The notes beneath the pieces were generated by a model. It saw nothing but the letters and a program-made list of their open reading frames with translations. It searched no databases and was not told the origin of the DNA. 64,000 bases of DNA, from NCBI GenBank assembly GCA_951394405.1, contig OX596337.1, forward strand, positions 4,464,001-4,528,000, read 5' to 3'. Position numbers and translations under genes: made by a program. This DNA comes from Coprinellus micaceus (lineage: Eukaryota; Basidiomycota; Agaricomycetes; Agaricales; Psathyrellaceae). Shown in pieces: positions 45,001 through 55,254 of the stretch; the stretch's first letter is position 1, and each line of letters starts with the position of its first letter.

Positions 45001-46849
45001 AGTCGTTCCCCATGTATTCCCCCCCTTTATCATCACGAAGTTCCTTGACCTTTGTGCCGAGCTTTCGCTCACTCTTGGCAACAAAGTCTTTGAAGGCTTG
45101 GAATGCGTCACTCTTGTGTTTCAGGAGGGCGACCTCCTTGAACCGTGAGTGGTCATCAATGAATGTGATCCAGTATCGATAGCCGATTGGTGTCTGTACA
45201 GCGAGGGGTCCATGGAGGTCCGAGTGAATCCGTCCAAGGAGCTCTGTTGAGCGATTCGCTGATAGCTTTGGGAATGGATCCCGGTGTTGCTTGCCTGCAA
45301 TGCAGTGTTCGCAGGTGTCATTTAGTTCCGTGCCCTCCTTCACCAGGATGCCAGTGGCCAAGTCTTGGCGCATAAGCGTCTCCAGACGGTCCTTCCCAAT
45401 GTGCCCTAACCTCTGATGTAATAGTTCCTTCTCGATCTTGGAGATGTAGGCTGCCTCCGTTTCCGTGTTTTCGAGCGTTGTCCCATTGAGAGAGCCAACA
45501 GTTCCGTCGATGGTAGCTGTTAGGAGTAGCTCGCCATTCTTGAAGAAGTCAAGCGAGTCTCCTTCAATTACGACGCGCATTTTGCTCTTCTTAACAACGG
45601 AGAGGATCGAGAATAGGTTATTGCGAAGTGCGGGAACATATAGTACATCGTTGAATATCACAGTTTGGCCAACTTTTCCGTATATACGAGGCGTGAAACG
45701 TACTTCCCCCTTTCCTGTAGCCCAGACGATCTCGTTGTTGGCGAGAGACACAGCAATTTTCACCGCAACCATGTTACGGATCCACTTGCGATTGGGTGTC
45801 ATATGTGAGGTTGCACCTGAGTCTGGGTTCCAGGAAGTATTAGTGGGGTTGTTACGAGCTCGACGGATAAGGGGACTTGCGATGTGGGCAACACTGGCCA
45901 TCATGACGCTCTCCTCAGCAGTCGCTGCTGTGGTAGGTGTCTCCGCGATCTTGGCCTTCTGGGAGTTCTGGACGCGGCAGTCCTTGTCCTCATGCGTGTT
46001 CTGCCAACCGTGGACCTTGCACCTGTACTTCGCCTTCTTCTTCGGGGCAGCTGTGGCTACCTGAAGAGCGGTGGACGTCCCCTCAGCAAGCTGAGTGTTG
46101 CGAGCGAGGGAGTCGGCCTTGCGAAGGTGATCGAGGACTTCAAGGGGATTGTCGTCCCCAGTGGAGATGTGGTTGAGCGTATTGCGGAGGATGGTGTCAT
46201 CCTTGCCAAGACCAATGGGGATCATGCTGATCGCAAGATCACGCGCGAGATGAGCAGCCGTGTATCCTTCCTCGAAAGCAGAGGGCGTAAGGAGTTCATA
46301 TGCTCCCCGACTGGTGGATTGAATCGTCGTTGTTGCTCCATCCGATGTCGTTTGGGAGGAGATGGTGACGGTCTGTGTTGTCTCTGGAAGGTATTCTGCT
46401 CCTTGCGGGAGGAGCGCAGTGAGACGTGAGGCATGCGCCATGCAACGCGATCCGAAGTCGGAGTAGGTCTCCTTCTCGAAACCCGAGGACCTCATTCGAA
46501 GTGCCATCATCTCCTGAAGAACACTGATGCGAGAGCCAGAAGTCTTGGGCTGGTAGGTTTCCAAGAGCTTCTCCCAGATGGCAGCGATGTCGGTGACTTG
46601 GATGCCAGAGAGGACGGTCTCGAGTTGGGAGTGGTCGAGAGTAGACCGGACGTAGCCGATGAGCTTGGAGCGGCGACTGGCATAGTCGGACTTGACCTTG
46701 TCGTCGGCATTGCTCCCAGGTTTTTTCTCTTCCCCAGTGAGGATGCCGTAGGCGTTGAGGTCGAAGGCTTTGTTCTCGACAGTGAACTTCCACTGCTGCA
46801 CAGTGTAAGCCGTGAGCATGATGGGTGAGGCCGTAGTGGTAGAGTCCAT
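42023..46849 (-). CDS. Copia Gag-Pol polyprotein, element 3
   Basis: 1608 aa, intact, same domains and catalytic residues as element 1. Differences from element 1 include MDSTTTASPIM, SRGAYELL, EESVMMASV, NPDSKGRR, FLIKQKADG and KPAVERHRL. All are conservative and outside catalytic motifs, which suggests the family has evolved under protein-level constraint. Confidence 0.97.
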   Translation of the reverse strand: MDSTTTASPIMLTAYTVQQWKFTVENKAFDLNAYGILTGEEKKPGSNADDKVKSDYASRRSKLIGYVRSTLDHSQLETVLSGIQVTDIAAIWEKLLETYQPKTSGSRISVLQEMMALRMRSSGFEKETYSDFGSRCMAHASRLTALLPQGAEYLPETTQTVTISSQTTSDGATTTIQSTSRGAYELLTPSAFEEGYTAAHLARDLAISMIPIGLGKDDTILRNTLNHISTGDDNPLEVLDHLRKADSLARNTQLAEGTSTALQVATAAPKKKAKYRCKVHGWQNTHEDKDCRVQNSQKAKIAETPTTAATAEESVMMASVAHIASPLIRRARNNPTNTSWNPDSGATSHMTPNRKWIRNMVAVKIAVSLANNEIVWATGKGEVRFTPRIYGKVGQTVIFNDVLYVPALRNNLFSILSVVKKSKMRVVIEGDSLDFFKNGELLLTATIDGTVGSLNGTTLENTETEAAYISKIEKELLHQRLGHIGKDRLETLMRQDLATGILVKEGTELNDTCEHCIAGKQHRDPFPKLSANRSTELLGRIHSDLHGPLAVQTPIGYRYWITFIDDHSRFKEVALLKHKSDAFQAFKDFVAKSERKLGTKVKELRDDKGGEYMGNDFIQWCKGLGIARQHTVKATPQQNGVSERLNRTLTEGVIAMLNQARLPMMFWGAAVLYYTDILNATPSSTLSNTTSYEVWHKAKPDLSMHRVFGCRVYVHVLRKDRKNLQSHTEPCVFIGFEPGYKGWKCYNPVTKKITISRDVIFAESTFPGLSTVGNEQAYTPIGIRDIWPDADLEPENPPLAPLHAPIAPPPPPHDHPDDGSDESDNDDDGDQAAPRTPERHPKTEPKTPATQQPSVHPSIPPTPTKRDPSSTPSTKQLLPIPALFPGLPAPAEDGPMFPELPPPAPVAPPAPAQKRTRPPPPPPRESIPRKAKVPKAPPLVAQSSRPVRKTATAVKDYQLASGKGRRGTIPVARREGGEQVADRGGAQRNNQLPETEDEDEDEDDDEDDEPVQPIAAEDFDLDDEPVDMEDALRATSILDSLISLYHVPLEETLTLDQGMEMAFYMAQDKALGAATRRPGDAPRTHWEAFAGPDGEHWQTAAQVEIDALTTNGTWELVELPEGRKVVGSRWVFLIKQKADGTIDRYKARLVAKGYSQMPGVDYDQTWAPASRLTSIRAIFAQAAMEGHFIETIDVDNAYLNGTIEEQYEVYMEQAPGFEIKNPDSKGRRWVCRLKKGLYGLKQSGRLWYQKLASELEAIGFTQIKSDPAIYVWEMDGTRIVVPVFVDDITITSKSQEKIQWLKDSLAKVFKIKDLGPTSYLLGIKVDYDRENRVMRLSQTQYILDMLARFKMEDCYPVGTPMDPGSGATLTKYIPNKADDEMMKNVPYMNAIGALIYLMIATRPDIAYAVAKLAQYNSNPGPMHWKAVKHLFRYLKGTKDLKLTYRNNGSKMSSELFQAYSDADHAGCLDTRRSTSGFVIKMGSGAVSWSAKKQSTVADSSTEAEYVSASSAGRDIIWMRTLLKELGHDVSTPSPLMVDNQSALKVLRNPELHSRMKHIDIKMHWIRDAIKRGDITVHFLSTTDMIADIFTKPLPKPAVERHRLALGLE

Positions 46850-47424
46850 GATGGTAGGTGATGAAGAATGGGAGAGGATAAAATGATAGGTACGAAACAA
46901 TAAGAGATAGGTGATAGGTAAAGTGCCCGTGATTTTGTAGGTAAAACGGACCAATACGTAGATATCCTAAAAGAGAGCTGAAGTTTTACACTAAGATCCG
47001 CAGAGGGAACCCCGCTGTCACTTTGAGTACCGGTTACTGAAAGCGTTTGGATGGAGGGAGCGCTACCGTTGCGTCGTTTCCCCAGTCCAACCGAATCAGG
47101 CCTCTCAAAGAAGGATCGCTACTCTAATTCCGCAGACGGTAAGCGTCTGTGGACTTCCTGATAGCTTCTTTCCCGTAGTGGGAACGCTTGCCGCGGGGTA
47201 GAAGGTGGTAATGGAAGTTGATACGTACTCCCGAGTATCAGGAGGGGTAGTGGAATGTAAGTAGCGAAACGTAAGTAGCGAAAGTGAAGATAGTGAAAAT
47301 GTGAAGGGAGATAGGCTTCAGGTGGAGATATCACACGAGAAGAGGCCGTTGGCTATGGGCGATCGAGGGGCAGTGGAGCGGTTACCGCGGTGTCTGATAA
47401 CGGATGGCGTGATCAGAGGAGCCC

Positions 47425-47436
47425 GGGGCTCATAAC
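47425..47436 (-). other. Primer binding site, element 3
   Basis: GGGGCTCATAAC on plus, one base from LTR 6; conserved although the leader around it has changes. Confidence 0.75.
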
Positions 47437-47437
47437 T

Positions 47438-47820
47438 TGTAGAACGATGCAAGTATGACCCACTGTAAGTGGGGAGAGTTCGATGTTAGATTGAAAGTAA
47501 GTAGGGTATACAAGATACGCACCTGTAAGTGGGGAGAGTTCGATGGGGACTCACCCACTTACAGTGTGGACTATATACTGTGGAGAACAATAGATAACCT
47601 ATATGCGGAACAATAGGAAAGAACAATAGACGTTCCATAAGTAGAGAACAATAGCAGTGAATGGAGATAAGGTGGAGATAAGAGAACAATAAGTGCGAGT
47701 ATAATGGGAATAATACAAGGTGGTTGTTGTTCTCTGTAGAACAATAGAAGATAAGTAAAACGTTCGAAATAGAGGTATTCTTTGTAGAGATAGAGTTGAC
47801 ATGAGCATTGTCTTCCAACA
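47438..47820 (-). repeat. LTR 6 (5' LTR of element 3)
   Basis: 383 bp, G at 47723, followed by CATAC. Confidence 0.95.
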
Positions 47821-47825
47821 CATAC

Positions 47826-48740
47826 CACAATGCATTTTCATGCCAGACTTGAAACTGGAAGCACAGCAAGGGGATGGGAGCACAATTGCATTGGCAATAA
47901 CAGTCGCCATGCCAAATCAGTGGGAAGACAGCGGTGGGAAAGTTGCTACTTATGGCGAATAGAATAAGAGCAAGAAATAGAACAGAAATCAACAAACTGG
48001 AAGGAAATCGGATCAGGGGTTGCAAAGATATGGAAGGTGTACCAGGCTTTGGCTGGCTTGTAGTGGTTGTTCCTGGTACTTCTGTAATGTCTTGTTGCAA
48101 AGTGACTGTTTCTCACATATCTTTTGAGTGTGTGGTCTGTTTTCTTTGCCGTCTCTTGTAATATACCCCAAAGGAGGCCTCATTTACGTTTTCTGAAGCC
48201 ATTTGGTGTGGGAGTATGCACAGCCACCATAAATGGGCAAACACTAGAATTTCACCTGTTTCATTCAGGAGAGGTGTATGCTGTGTTGCTTGGATATTGT
48301 GGTGTTATTACTCTATTTTCCCACTGGAAATGGGTCATTTAACCATTGGTATGATTTGTGAAACCTAGGTGCTGTTGTCTGGGCACCACAGCTTGCATAT
48401 TGCACATCTTGTGTGCCACATTGAATTGTGTGAGTCTATGACTGAAAAAGGAAGAATAAGCTATAAAGACTCCTGGGATTGGTGTATTGAATACACCACT
48501 TGATTCCCTGCCCTAAGATTCATCCCATACTGCTGTTTATCTGTGTTTATTTACACAATACACAACGAACAGCCCATATATCAAGCTAAACCACCTCCTG
48601 ACAGGGTTGGAAGCATTGGGTTCACCTGGTCACACAGGATTTGGAAAGCCCCAATTCAGCGCTTTCCAATGATGCCCAAATCTTCCTTATCAGGCCATAA
48701 CCCATAGAGATAGAGAGCAACAAGTAATGTTTGCCCTTAT
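47826..48740. other. AT-richer non-coding stretch right of the copia array
   Basis: Base composition and word use change clearly from the sequence left of the array (more A/T, many TTT/AAA words). A plus-strand frame near 48.12-48.34 kb is open but has no recognisable family. Possibly an old transposon remnant. Confidence 0.4.
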
Positions 48741-48750
48741 CTAAATGAGT

Positions 48751-48914
48751 GTGATGTCATTTGATGGACACAATCTGTCCATCAAATCTGGTACCTGTTA
48801 TGTCATTTGATGGACAGATTATGTCCCATCAAATCTGGTACCTGTTCCTGAGATCTGTGATGTCATTTGATGGCAAGGCTATCTGCCATCAAATCTGGTA
48901 CCTATGATGTCACC
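48751..48914. repeat. Three tandem hairpin units of about 49-58 bp
   Basis: Units start at 48751, 48800 and 48857. Each has GATGTCATTTGATGG (the middle one only ATGTCATTTGATGG), a 9-18-base centre, CCATCAAATCTGGTACCT. The arms ATTTGATGG/CCATCAAAT form a stem of 9 bp or more while centres differ. Stem changes in unit 3 (GGCA..TGCC) are compensated. Confidence 0.85.
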
Positions 48915-48944
48915 TTCCAAATCCAGTTTCAGACACAGATGAGG

Positions 48945-49165
48945 TCATGGCTGGACATGTCCAGCTAGCTGGATCTAGTCCAGCTGGTTGGATCTGGTCC
49001 AGGACCAGGACCCCAGATACCTGTCATGTGACATGCCATCAGATTAGCAAGCAACCAGTCCAGCTGGATGAATCCAGGCCTGGGACAGATCCAAACGGTC
49101 CAGGCTGGACCAGAACCAGGCAGGAGGCTGGATGGATCCAGGCTGGGCAGCCCTGGACAGGCCCA
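48945..49165. repeat. CTGGA/TCCAG-rich simple-sequence stretch
   Basis: Many short copies of TCCAG and CTGGA in both orientations, including ACATGTCCAGCTAGCTGGA. Low-complexity, no reading frame of note. Confidence 0.6.
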
Positions 49166-49446
49166 GGGTAGGCCTACCCCTTAGGTAGTGGATCCTGCAA
49201 CATATTTGAACCTAAGAGGTAGGCTGGTCCATGTGACTGAGGTGATGATTGTACTGGGTCGAGTGGTGCAAGTTTGACAATGATTGTAGTCCTGCCCCTC
49301 AGGCAGGCACTCAGGCCCTGCCTGAATGCACCTCATGCACCGGAAACCCAAAGAACTGCGCCTCCCAGCCAGCTAGTGCCCACACCACTTACACCAATTA
49401 GAAGCCCGAAGTACTGCCAATATAAATGCCCAAATGCAGGCCGTGC

Positions 49447-50669
49447 CACCACATGCACCTCGCCCCCTGCTGTGGCTGCTGAATTCGGCCCTTGGCACCA
49501 CATGCACCTTAAGTCGCATTCATATTTAATACCCTGCACCACATACACCTTGTTTATTGAAAATAGCCTGATCTGGCTCTCAACACCACATGCACCTCGT
49601 CCTCAAGAACCCGCTGATCCTTCTATTAGCACCCTTGTGGGCTAGCACTGCGGGCGTCACACCACATACACCTCCGTTGAATAATCCGAATCAATTTTGG
49701 TTCTCGACACCACATACACCTCAATACGCCTCTCATGACAACAATCGCCAATTCTGGGACCCCCACACCACATGCACCTTGGTTTAATGCTGTCCCCAAT
49801 CCCAGGACGCCTACACCACATGCACCTCAGTTGACAGTATGACTCGTACCTTCTGCCACCGACACCACATACCCCTCATGCTATCCTTCTATTGAACCCG
49901 ATTGGGGCAATGTCTCCAAACACCCGTTTACATGCTTGGGTCCCTCAGACCCAGTTCTGTGCACTCATTGACCGGTCAATCCGAGCCCCAATCTGAATAA
50001 CTTTCACGAACGGTGCCATAGATACCTCAGCCCGAATGTACCTTTCAGTCGATAGTTTCAATTGGATGCCCCAGATGCACCTCGGGCATAATGCAGTCCC
50101 ACTGCTCCCCGTTTTCAACAGTCCAAGCACTTCATGCACCATCCTCGTACGCCCCGATTTTATGTAAAAATAATTTATTGCCTGCACCACATACACTATG
50201 GAAGGATCGCAATTACGGATTAATCCGCTTCTTTCGGGCTTCCACAGCAACACCAAATACACCCCCAGGAGGAGAAGGCGTTCGGCGCTTATCTAGACGG
50301 GCCGTAAACAAAGCACCAAATGCACCTCCAAGAGAAGAAGGCGTTCGGCGCTTATCTAGGTGGGCTGTAAATGAAGCACCATAAACACCTGCCCCTGACT
50401 GAGAACTACCTAGTCCACACCACATACACCGGAGCTCGACTCTTGAGCGAAGCGTACCCCTCCATATGATGCACACGCGCTTGTTATGGGCACTTACTCC
50501 CGTTTTGTCATGGGTTCGACCATCCCAGGTGGGCGGACATCAGCATAGGGTACCATGGTAAGCATGCCGCATTAACCTTACTCTGAACCTCGTGTGATTT
50601 GAAGTCCTGTCAGGGTCATAGCACGATACACTTCGCTTCTCGAGTATCCTGAAAGCACCACATACACCT
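49447..50669 (+). repeat. Array of conserved 14-mer CACCACATRCACCT
   Basis: Exact or one-off copies start at 49447, 49496, 49537, 49584, 49660, 49708, 49766, 49814 and 49863, spaced mostly 41-58 bp. Looser copies follow at 50185, 50251, 50314, 50377, 50418 and 50656. Spacers show only faint similarity to one another (a weak AATCC..ATC..TGG pattern), so this is an old 48-bp-type minisatellite in which the 14-mer has been kept far better than the rest. A 63-bp local duplication covers 50.27-50.39 kb. Confidence 0.85.
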
Positions 50670-51249
50670 CGGCATGGGGAGTCTCTGAGAAGTTTGTTGA
50701 CTGACCTTTAAATACTCAGGGTCGCTTTCCTCTTCCTTGAACTCTCGTCACTTCCACCTCTGCCCAGCATGATGTGTTTTTTGAGCGTCGAGCTCAGGAA
50801 GGAGGAAGTATGAAGGACTCCCAAGTATCAAAAGTATATCAGTGAGCAATTTGATCGGAACACCGTGGTACATACATTTGGACTTGACGCAGTCTAATGG
50901 GCCTCCCTGACTTAGCATGTTCATAGGACACCCATGCCCGTTTTTGTGAAAGACAGGAAGCTGAACAGAAAGCGGATGAGTTGGCCTCTAATCCCACACC
51001 GAAGTGAAAAGGAGGGAGGCGGCTGTTTAAGGGGTCCTTGGATGATGATGATCTCTTGCGCACTATGTGAGTAGACGTTCAGTGACTACGGAGTGTTGCT
51101 CACCCTCAGATAGCACCCTGGCTCTCTCCGATCCATATAAGAGGAGAATGGGAAAAGGAGACACTCCTGAAGGAAACAAATCCCCAGCCGATACGACCAG
51201 GCTCAACACCAGCGGAAACTTGGCCTGAGCACCTTGTCAACTGAAATAC

Positions 51250-51531
51250 ATGCACACCCGCATCACGACTGGATCTCGGCCACCCACGCAAACCCTCATT
51301 CGAGAGCGAGAGGTGAGGGCCGCTGCTGCCGCTGCTACCGCATCTCCCTCCCCTCAGCCAGCACAACCCGCCGCGGTTCTGATCCAGCCAGCTCCCAGCA
51401 CATCCACACCCACCGTTTCCAACACTGCAACGTCCTCAACAACCCCCAAGACTCCTTCTGGACGTTATAAGCTGCAAGCTAGGGAAGACATGGTGAAAAC
51501 GTGGCGGGCAGAAAAGCTGTATCGTCATTAG
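51250..51531 (+). CDS. Possible small Ala/Pro/Ser-rich protein
   Basis: 93 codons from ATG 51250 to a stop at 51531. A Thr/Arg start, an Ala run, a Pro/Ser/Thr-rich middle, then a charged end (GRYKLQAREDMVKTWRAEK). No family recognised. It converges with the KDZ gene, 35 bp from that gene's stop. Composition favours coding only weakly. Confidence 0.28.
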   Translation: MHTRITTGSRPPTQTLIREREVRAAAAAATASPSPQPAQPAAVLIQPAPSTSTPTVSNTATSSTTPKTPSGRYKLQAREDMVKTWRAEKLYRH

Positions 51532-51566
51532 ATAGCGTGAATATACAAGCATGAGTAACATGAGAT

Positions 51567-54500
51567 TTAACAAATATCGTCTGCGGGGTTGACAACAGAC
51601 GCCGCAAGGATGGCAACATCAGCCCCCTCATCAGAAAGTCCCTTCCTCTCGTAGTGAAGGTCAGGGTTAGCGACTTCCACTTGGGCATTGGCAATCATTT
51701 CATCCACCCCTCGCCATTGATGAGTGAATGAATGGTGTAGGGAGCGACAAATGCTCCCCTGGCACGCAGCATATGCGTTGAGTCCCTCAGCATAGTGGGG
51801 CTCGGTGTCTCGACCCACCCACAAATCCGTGAGCCTCGACCACTCCTTCTCCTTCCATGAGAAGAACCGAAGAGTTCGGTTCATCTCCTCTTTGACGATC
51901 TCGATCTCCTCTTGATAGCGATGAGCGCGTGCTCGAGATTTCCCCCACTCGACATGCATCGCTGTAGCTAGGTGAGACAAGGATGCAAAAGAGAACGGAG
52001 TGTGCTCACTGTCCACAGCAAAGTCCTTTTGCATGTCCCTCGAAGACCCTATTGTCCTCCAAATCCACGAGAGGACTCACGTTGTCTCGCCCCTGGGGCC
52101 TGGTGTATTCGATGCACCTGCCTTTACTGCTTGCTTCTTTGCACGTGTTTGACCCGTCCTACCCGTTCTCTTCTTCGGTGACAGATCCATGGCGGGGGTC
52201 GTGTCCGGCAACGCCTCCACTTCAGTCATCGAACGCAAGTGCTCTTTGTGCAACTCAAGGAAGACGTGATTGGTGGGCTGCTCACCCGTCATCTTCATCA
52301 GTTCAAGGACCGCACTCCGAGCCGAGTTGTACTCTTCATGAGCTGTGCTGATTCCAGCCTGGACAGTAGCGATTGTGTTTAGCGCCCGGGTATTGGCGCC
52401 TTGACCTTGAAGCCAGCGATTCTTGGCATCGTAGAGAGTGGTGCGAATCCGGAGATTGCGCCTGATGGTCCCCAGCACCTCGTGAGCTTGGGCATAGCGA
52501 AGGCGATATTTGATCTTCGCCAAGCTTACGTCGACGGGAACCCTTGTGCCGATACCCGACGGGAGGTACAGGGGCAGTTCGAAGGCACTTTTTGACTTGC
52601 CAATGTCGCGGTCTCGAAGCATCGCCGTCCCGGGGATGTAGAGCTGAAGCAGCTGATACCAAGTTTTGATCTTCCGGACAAGCGTGTTGCTCCGAAATTG
52701 GGTGTGGTGGATTTGGCGGTCCTTGGCATGTTCCCAGAGACGGTTGGAAAGGGCTTTGACAGTTCGTCTACATGGAAGCATGGTGAACCAATGCATTCGA
52801 GAACCGCAGGACCAAGAAAGAGACTTACTGTTCGTTCTCCAAGTCGATCCCCCAGGTGATGAGTGCTGCGGGGGAGATTTCGTCTGTCAGGGCAAGGTTT
52901 TCCCCCTTTTCCAGAGCTGCCTTCTCCTCCTTGGCCAGCTGTTGCCTCACGGCATCCTGAGTGGGGGTGTTGATGGTCAGTTCGAAGGGGTTGGGCTGGG
53001 TTGAATCAGCCTCCCAAGCGACAATGGCATTCTCCCAAAGATCCACGCTGTGTTCTTCCTTTACGGACTTGGTCAGTTCCCGATGAGCAAGGATGTGCTC
53101 GACAACTCCGTTGATGGCAGTGGTCATCTTCTTGTATAGGGAAGAGCCTATTGAAGTCAAGTGTGAGTGCTACGAGCACACCACATGCACCAGGGGAAGT
53201 CAAATAAAATTAGAACATACCCAAATTCGTGATTTTCCACCAGTTATAGTCAGCAAAATTGAAATCGAGGGTGTTGCAATGAGTTCCAGGACCCATTTCC
53301 CTAGTGCTGGGACCAAGAGGATTAGAGTCTCCCCAACCGCACTCGGGAGCCTCTCCGTCGCCCAAGCCAGCACCTGGAGTAAGCATGAAGGTGAAACGGC
53401 TGCGGCAGAGAGGAATATGGGCCGGCAAGTGGAACTTCGGGATGGTGAACCGAGTGATACAGCCTGGTGTAAGTAGCGGACAGTCGGGGGCGATCTTCGC
53501 GACGTGTTCAAAGAGTTTGACGGACCACTGACAAGCGATATCATAAGAAATGATAAACATCTTCAGTGGGATCTTGAAGAGACTTTTGACGAGAAAGTAG
53601 TCCATGACACAGTACCTGACAGAAATTAACGCTTAAGAGCATGGAACAGTAAACAAGAAACTCACCATTCACCACGCTGAAGATCTCCAACAGCGCAAGG
53701 TCTTTTCATGTTGTGCCGTGTACACTCAACCGTCCCCACCCCCGTCGCCTTATAACCACAACCTGGGCGTGTGTCTGCAAGATTCATGGCGTCATGTCTC
53801 GAACATGTACTCTTTGGTTCCGTCTCACTTTCTCCAGGCTTGAGGTATGCCCTGAAGGCAGTGTCTTCCACGACGTAGGACCAGCCGCAACTTAAACTGG
53901 GATCTGCCTGGTCGCTGGAGACGTCCTTTCGTTTCAGTTGGAAGTTCGCGTCAAGACTGATGTTCAGGGCATGGATGTACCTAACCGATTAGAGTGCAGC
54001 CCAATCAGACGTATAGATGAGAAACTCACTGTTTACTGTCAGGTTCGTTCTCCCAGCCCTCCGCCATGTTGATTCCGGGGTGAGGGCAAGGAGGGCATAG
54101 TACCACACACTCTCCCCCCCTGGTCTGTGACGCTGGCCTATCCGGGTTGTGACCTCTTCCAGATCACTTCAGCCTTCTCACTTGACGGAACTCATGAACC
54201 ATCCGAATCAGACTTGGATATCGATCCTACTGAGGTCTTACAATGGAGGACGCCGAGAGATTTACAAGGACATACCTTGGGCGTATTTAGGCCAGTATTG
54301 TCGGTCAATCGGGATATTGTAGCCCAAACCTCGAATGGAGATATTTTGGACTCATATTGCAGGATCTTGAAGTGCTCGAGAAGGCGGAACGTCGCTGCAG
54401 TCTTAGGCTGAGTGATAGTTGCAGGCCAAAGTCTCTGTTCCATCAATTGCACAATGTGGCTCTGATCCGTCTTGCCACAGCCACAGAAATCAAGAGAAAC

Positions 54501-55219
54501 TGAATGAACCGCGTCAACATCGAGGATAACAAAATCGTCGCCAGGCACCTTCTGAGGATTTGCGCATCTATCTCCTGTGTGGTGTCCAAGTTGAATTCGA
54601 AGGCCCATCGACTTCAAGGTGGAGTTCACAAAGTAAGACCCATTCCAGCACTAAAACCTCGGTTAGTCGGGATGGATTACCAGACTCTCAGGGAATGTCT
54701 GACCTGTACTCGATGCAAAGGCATGTCTGCATGGGTGGCCACCATGCATTCTTTACAGATGAGACCGTTGGAGGTGCAGGAGAGGCACCGATGACAATCT
54801 GACTTCAAGTCAGACTTCCCGCACCGCTCACAATGAGTGGATGGATTTTGGCCACAGCCTTCCAATGTCACCATGTGTTTGACAAATTCGTCGATGTGGA
54901 GCACCCATTCGCGCAAGGCAGAGTCCTTAAAAAGTGAGTAATTACTCAGTGTGGAGACGCGATAACCACTTACTCCAGGTTCCTTTGCACGGGTCGCCAA
55001 CTCCGGGTCATGGGTGGGCAGCAGTTCTCCATTCTTGATGAACTGGTTGACATAGCTTTGGTCCCATCCATTTCCTTTCACTACCCCATTCCACACTTGG
55101 AGAAGGTCAAGGACAGTGCTCTTTGGCGCATTCAAAACCCTGTGGGTGTTCACACCAGAGAAAGTTGTTGAACCCGACACCTTGTACCCACCTCCGGGAA
55201 CTGCCTTCAATGCCGTCAT
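51567..55219 (-). pseudogene. KDZ transposase with CxC2 cysteine cluster, one in-frame TGA (KDZ-1)
   Basis: Eight exons: 55219-54704, 54650-54276, 54226-54030, 53980-53666, 53615-53221, 53147-52829, 52767-52081 and 52008-51567. Introns are 49-73 bp; the total of 3246 nt is an exact multiple of three (1081 codons plus stop). A CxC2-type zinc cluster is at about residues 125-170 (CERCGKSDLKSDCHRCLSC and CKEC). It is followed by FCGC, CPPCPHPG, a DANFQLKRKDVSS block, CSRHDAMN, SYDIACQW, PKFHLPAH and STREMGPG, the series that defines KDZ (Kyakuja-Dileera-Zisupton) transposases. The conserved Asp of DANF, Asp of YDIACQW and Glu of REMGPG are present. The C-terminal third is helical and charged. 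The one defect is TGA at 54164-54166 (codon 318), between RRLK and SGRGHNPD. Frame and conservation continue beyond it, so the damage is recent, or a base-call error. Confidence 0.85.
53179..53191 (+). repeat. Isolated copy of the 14-mer core inside a KDZ-1 intron
   Basis: CACCACATGCACC lies in the intron 53148-53220, 2.5 kb from the main array, and is the only copy I noticed outside it. Confidence 0.75.
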
Positions 55220-55254
55220 GACCAGCGTACTAGCACTAGTTATTGGTGGAAAGT

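Larger units (their letters stand above)
41613..47820 (-). mobile_element. Ty1/copia element 3
   Basis: Complete 6208 bp with target duplication CATAC at 41608-41612 and 47821-47825 and LTRs that look identical to each other. Differs from element 1 at scattered bases in LTR, leader and coding region, so it is an independent insertion of a slightly different family member. Confidence 0.97.

Noticed and set aside
49447..50669. CRISPR array
   Set aside because: Repeat is only 14 bp, spacing varies from 41 to 76 bp, spacers show traces of common origin, and the host is a fungus without cas genes.
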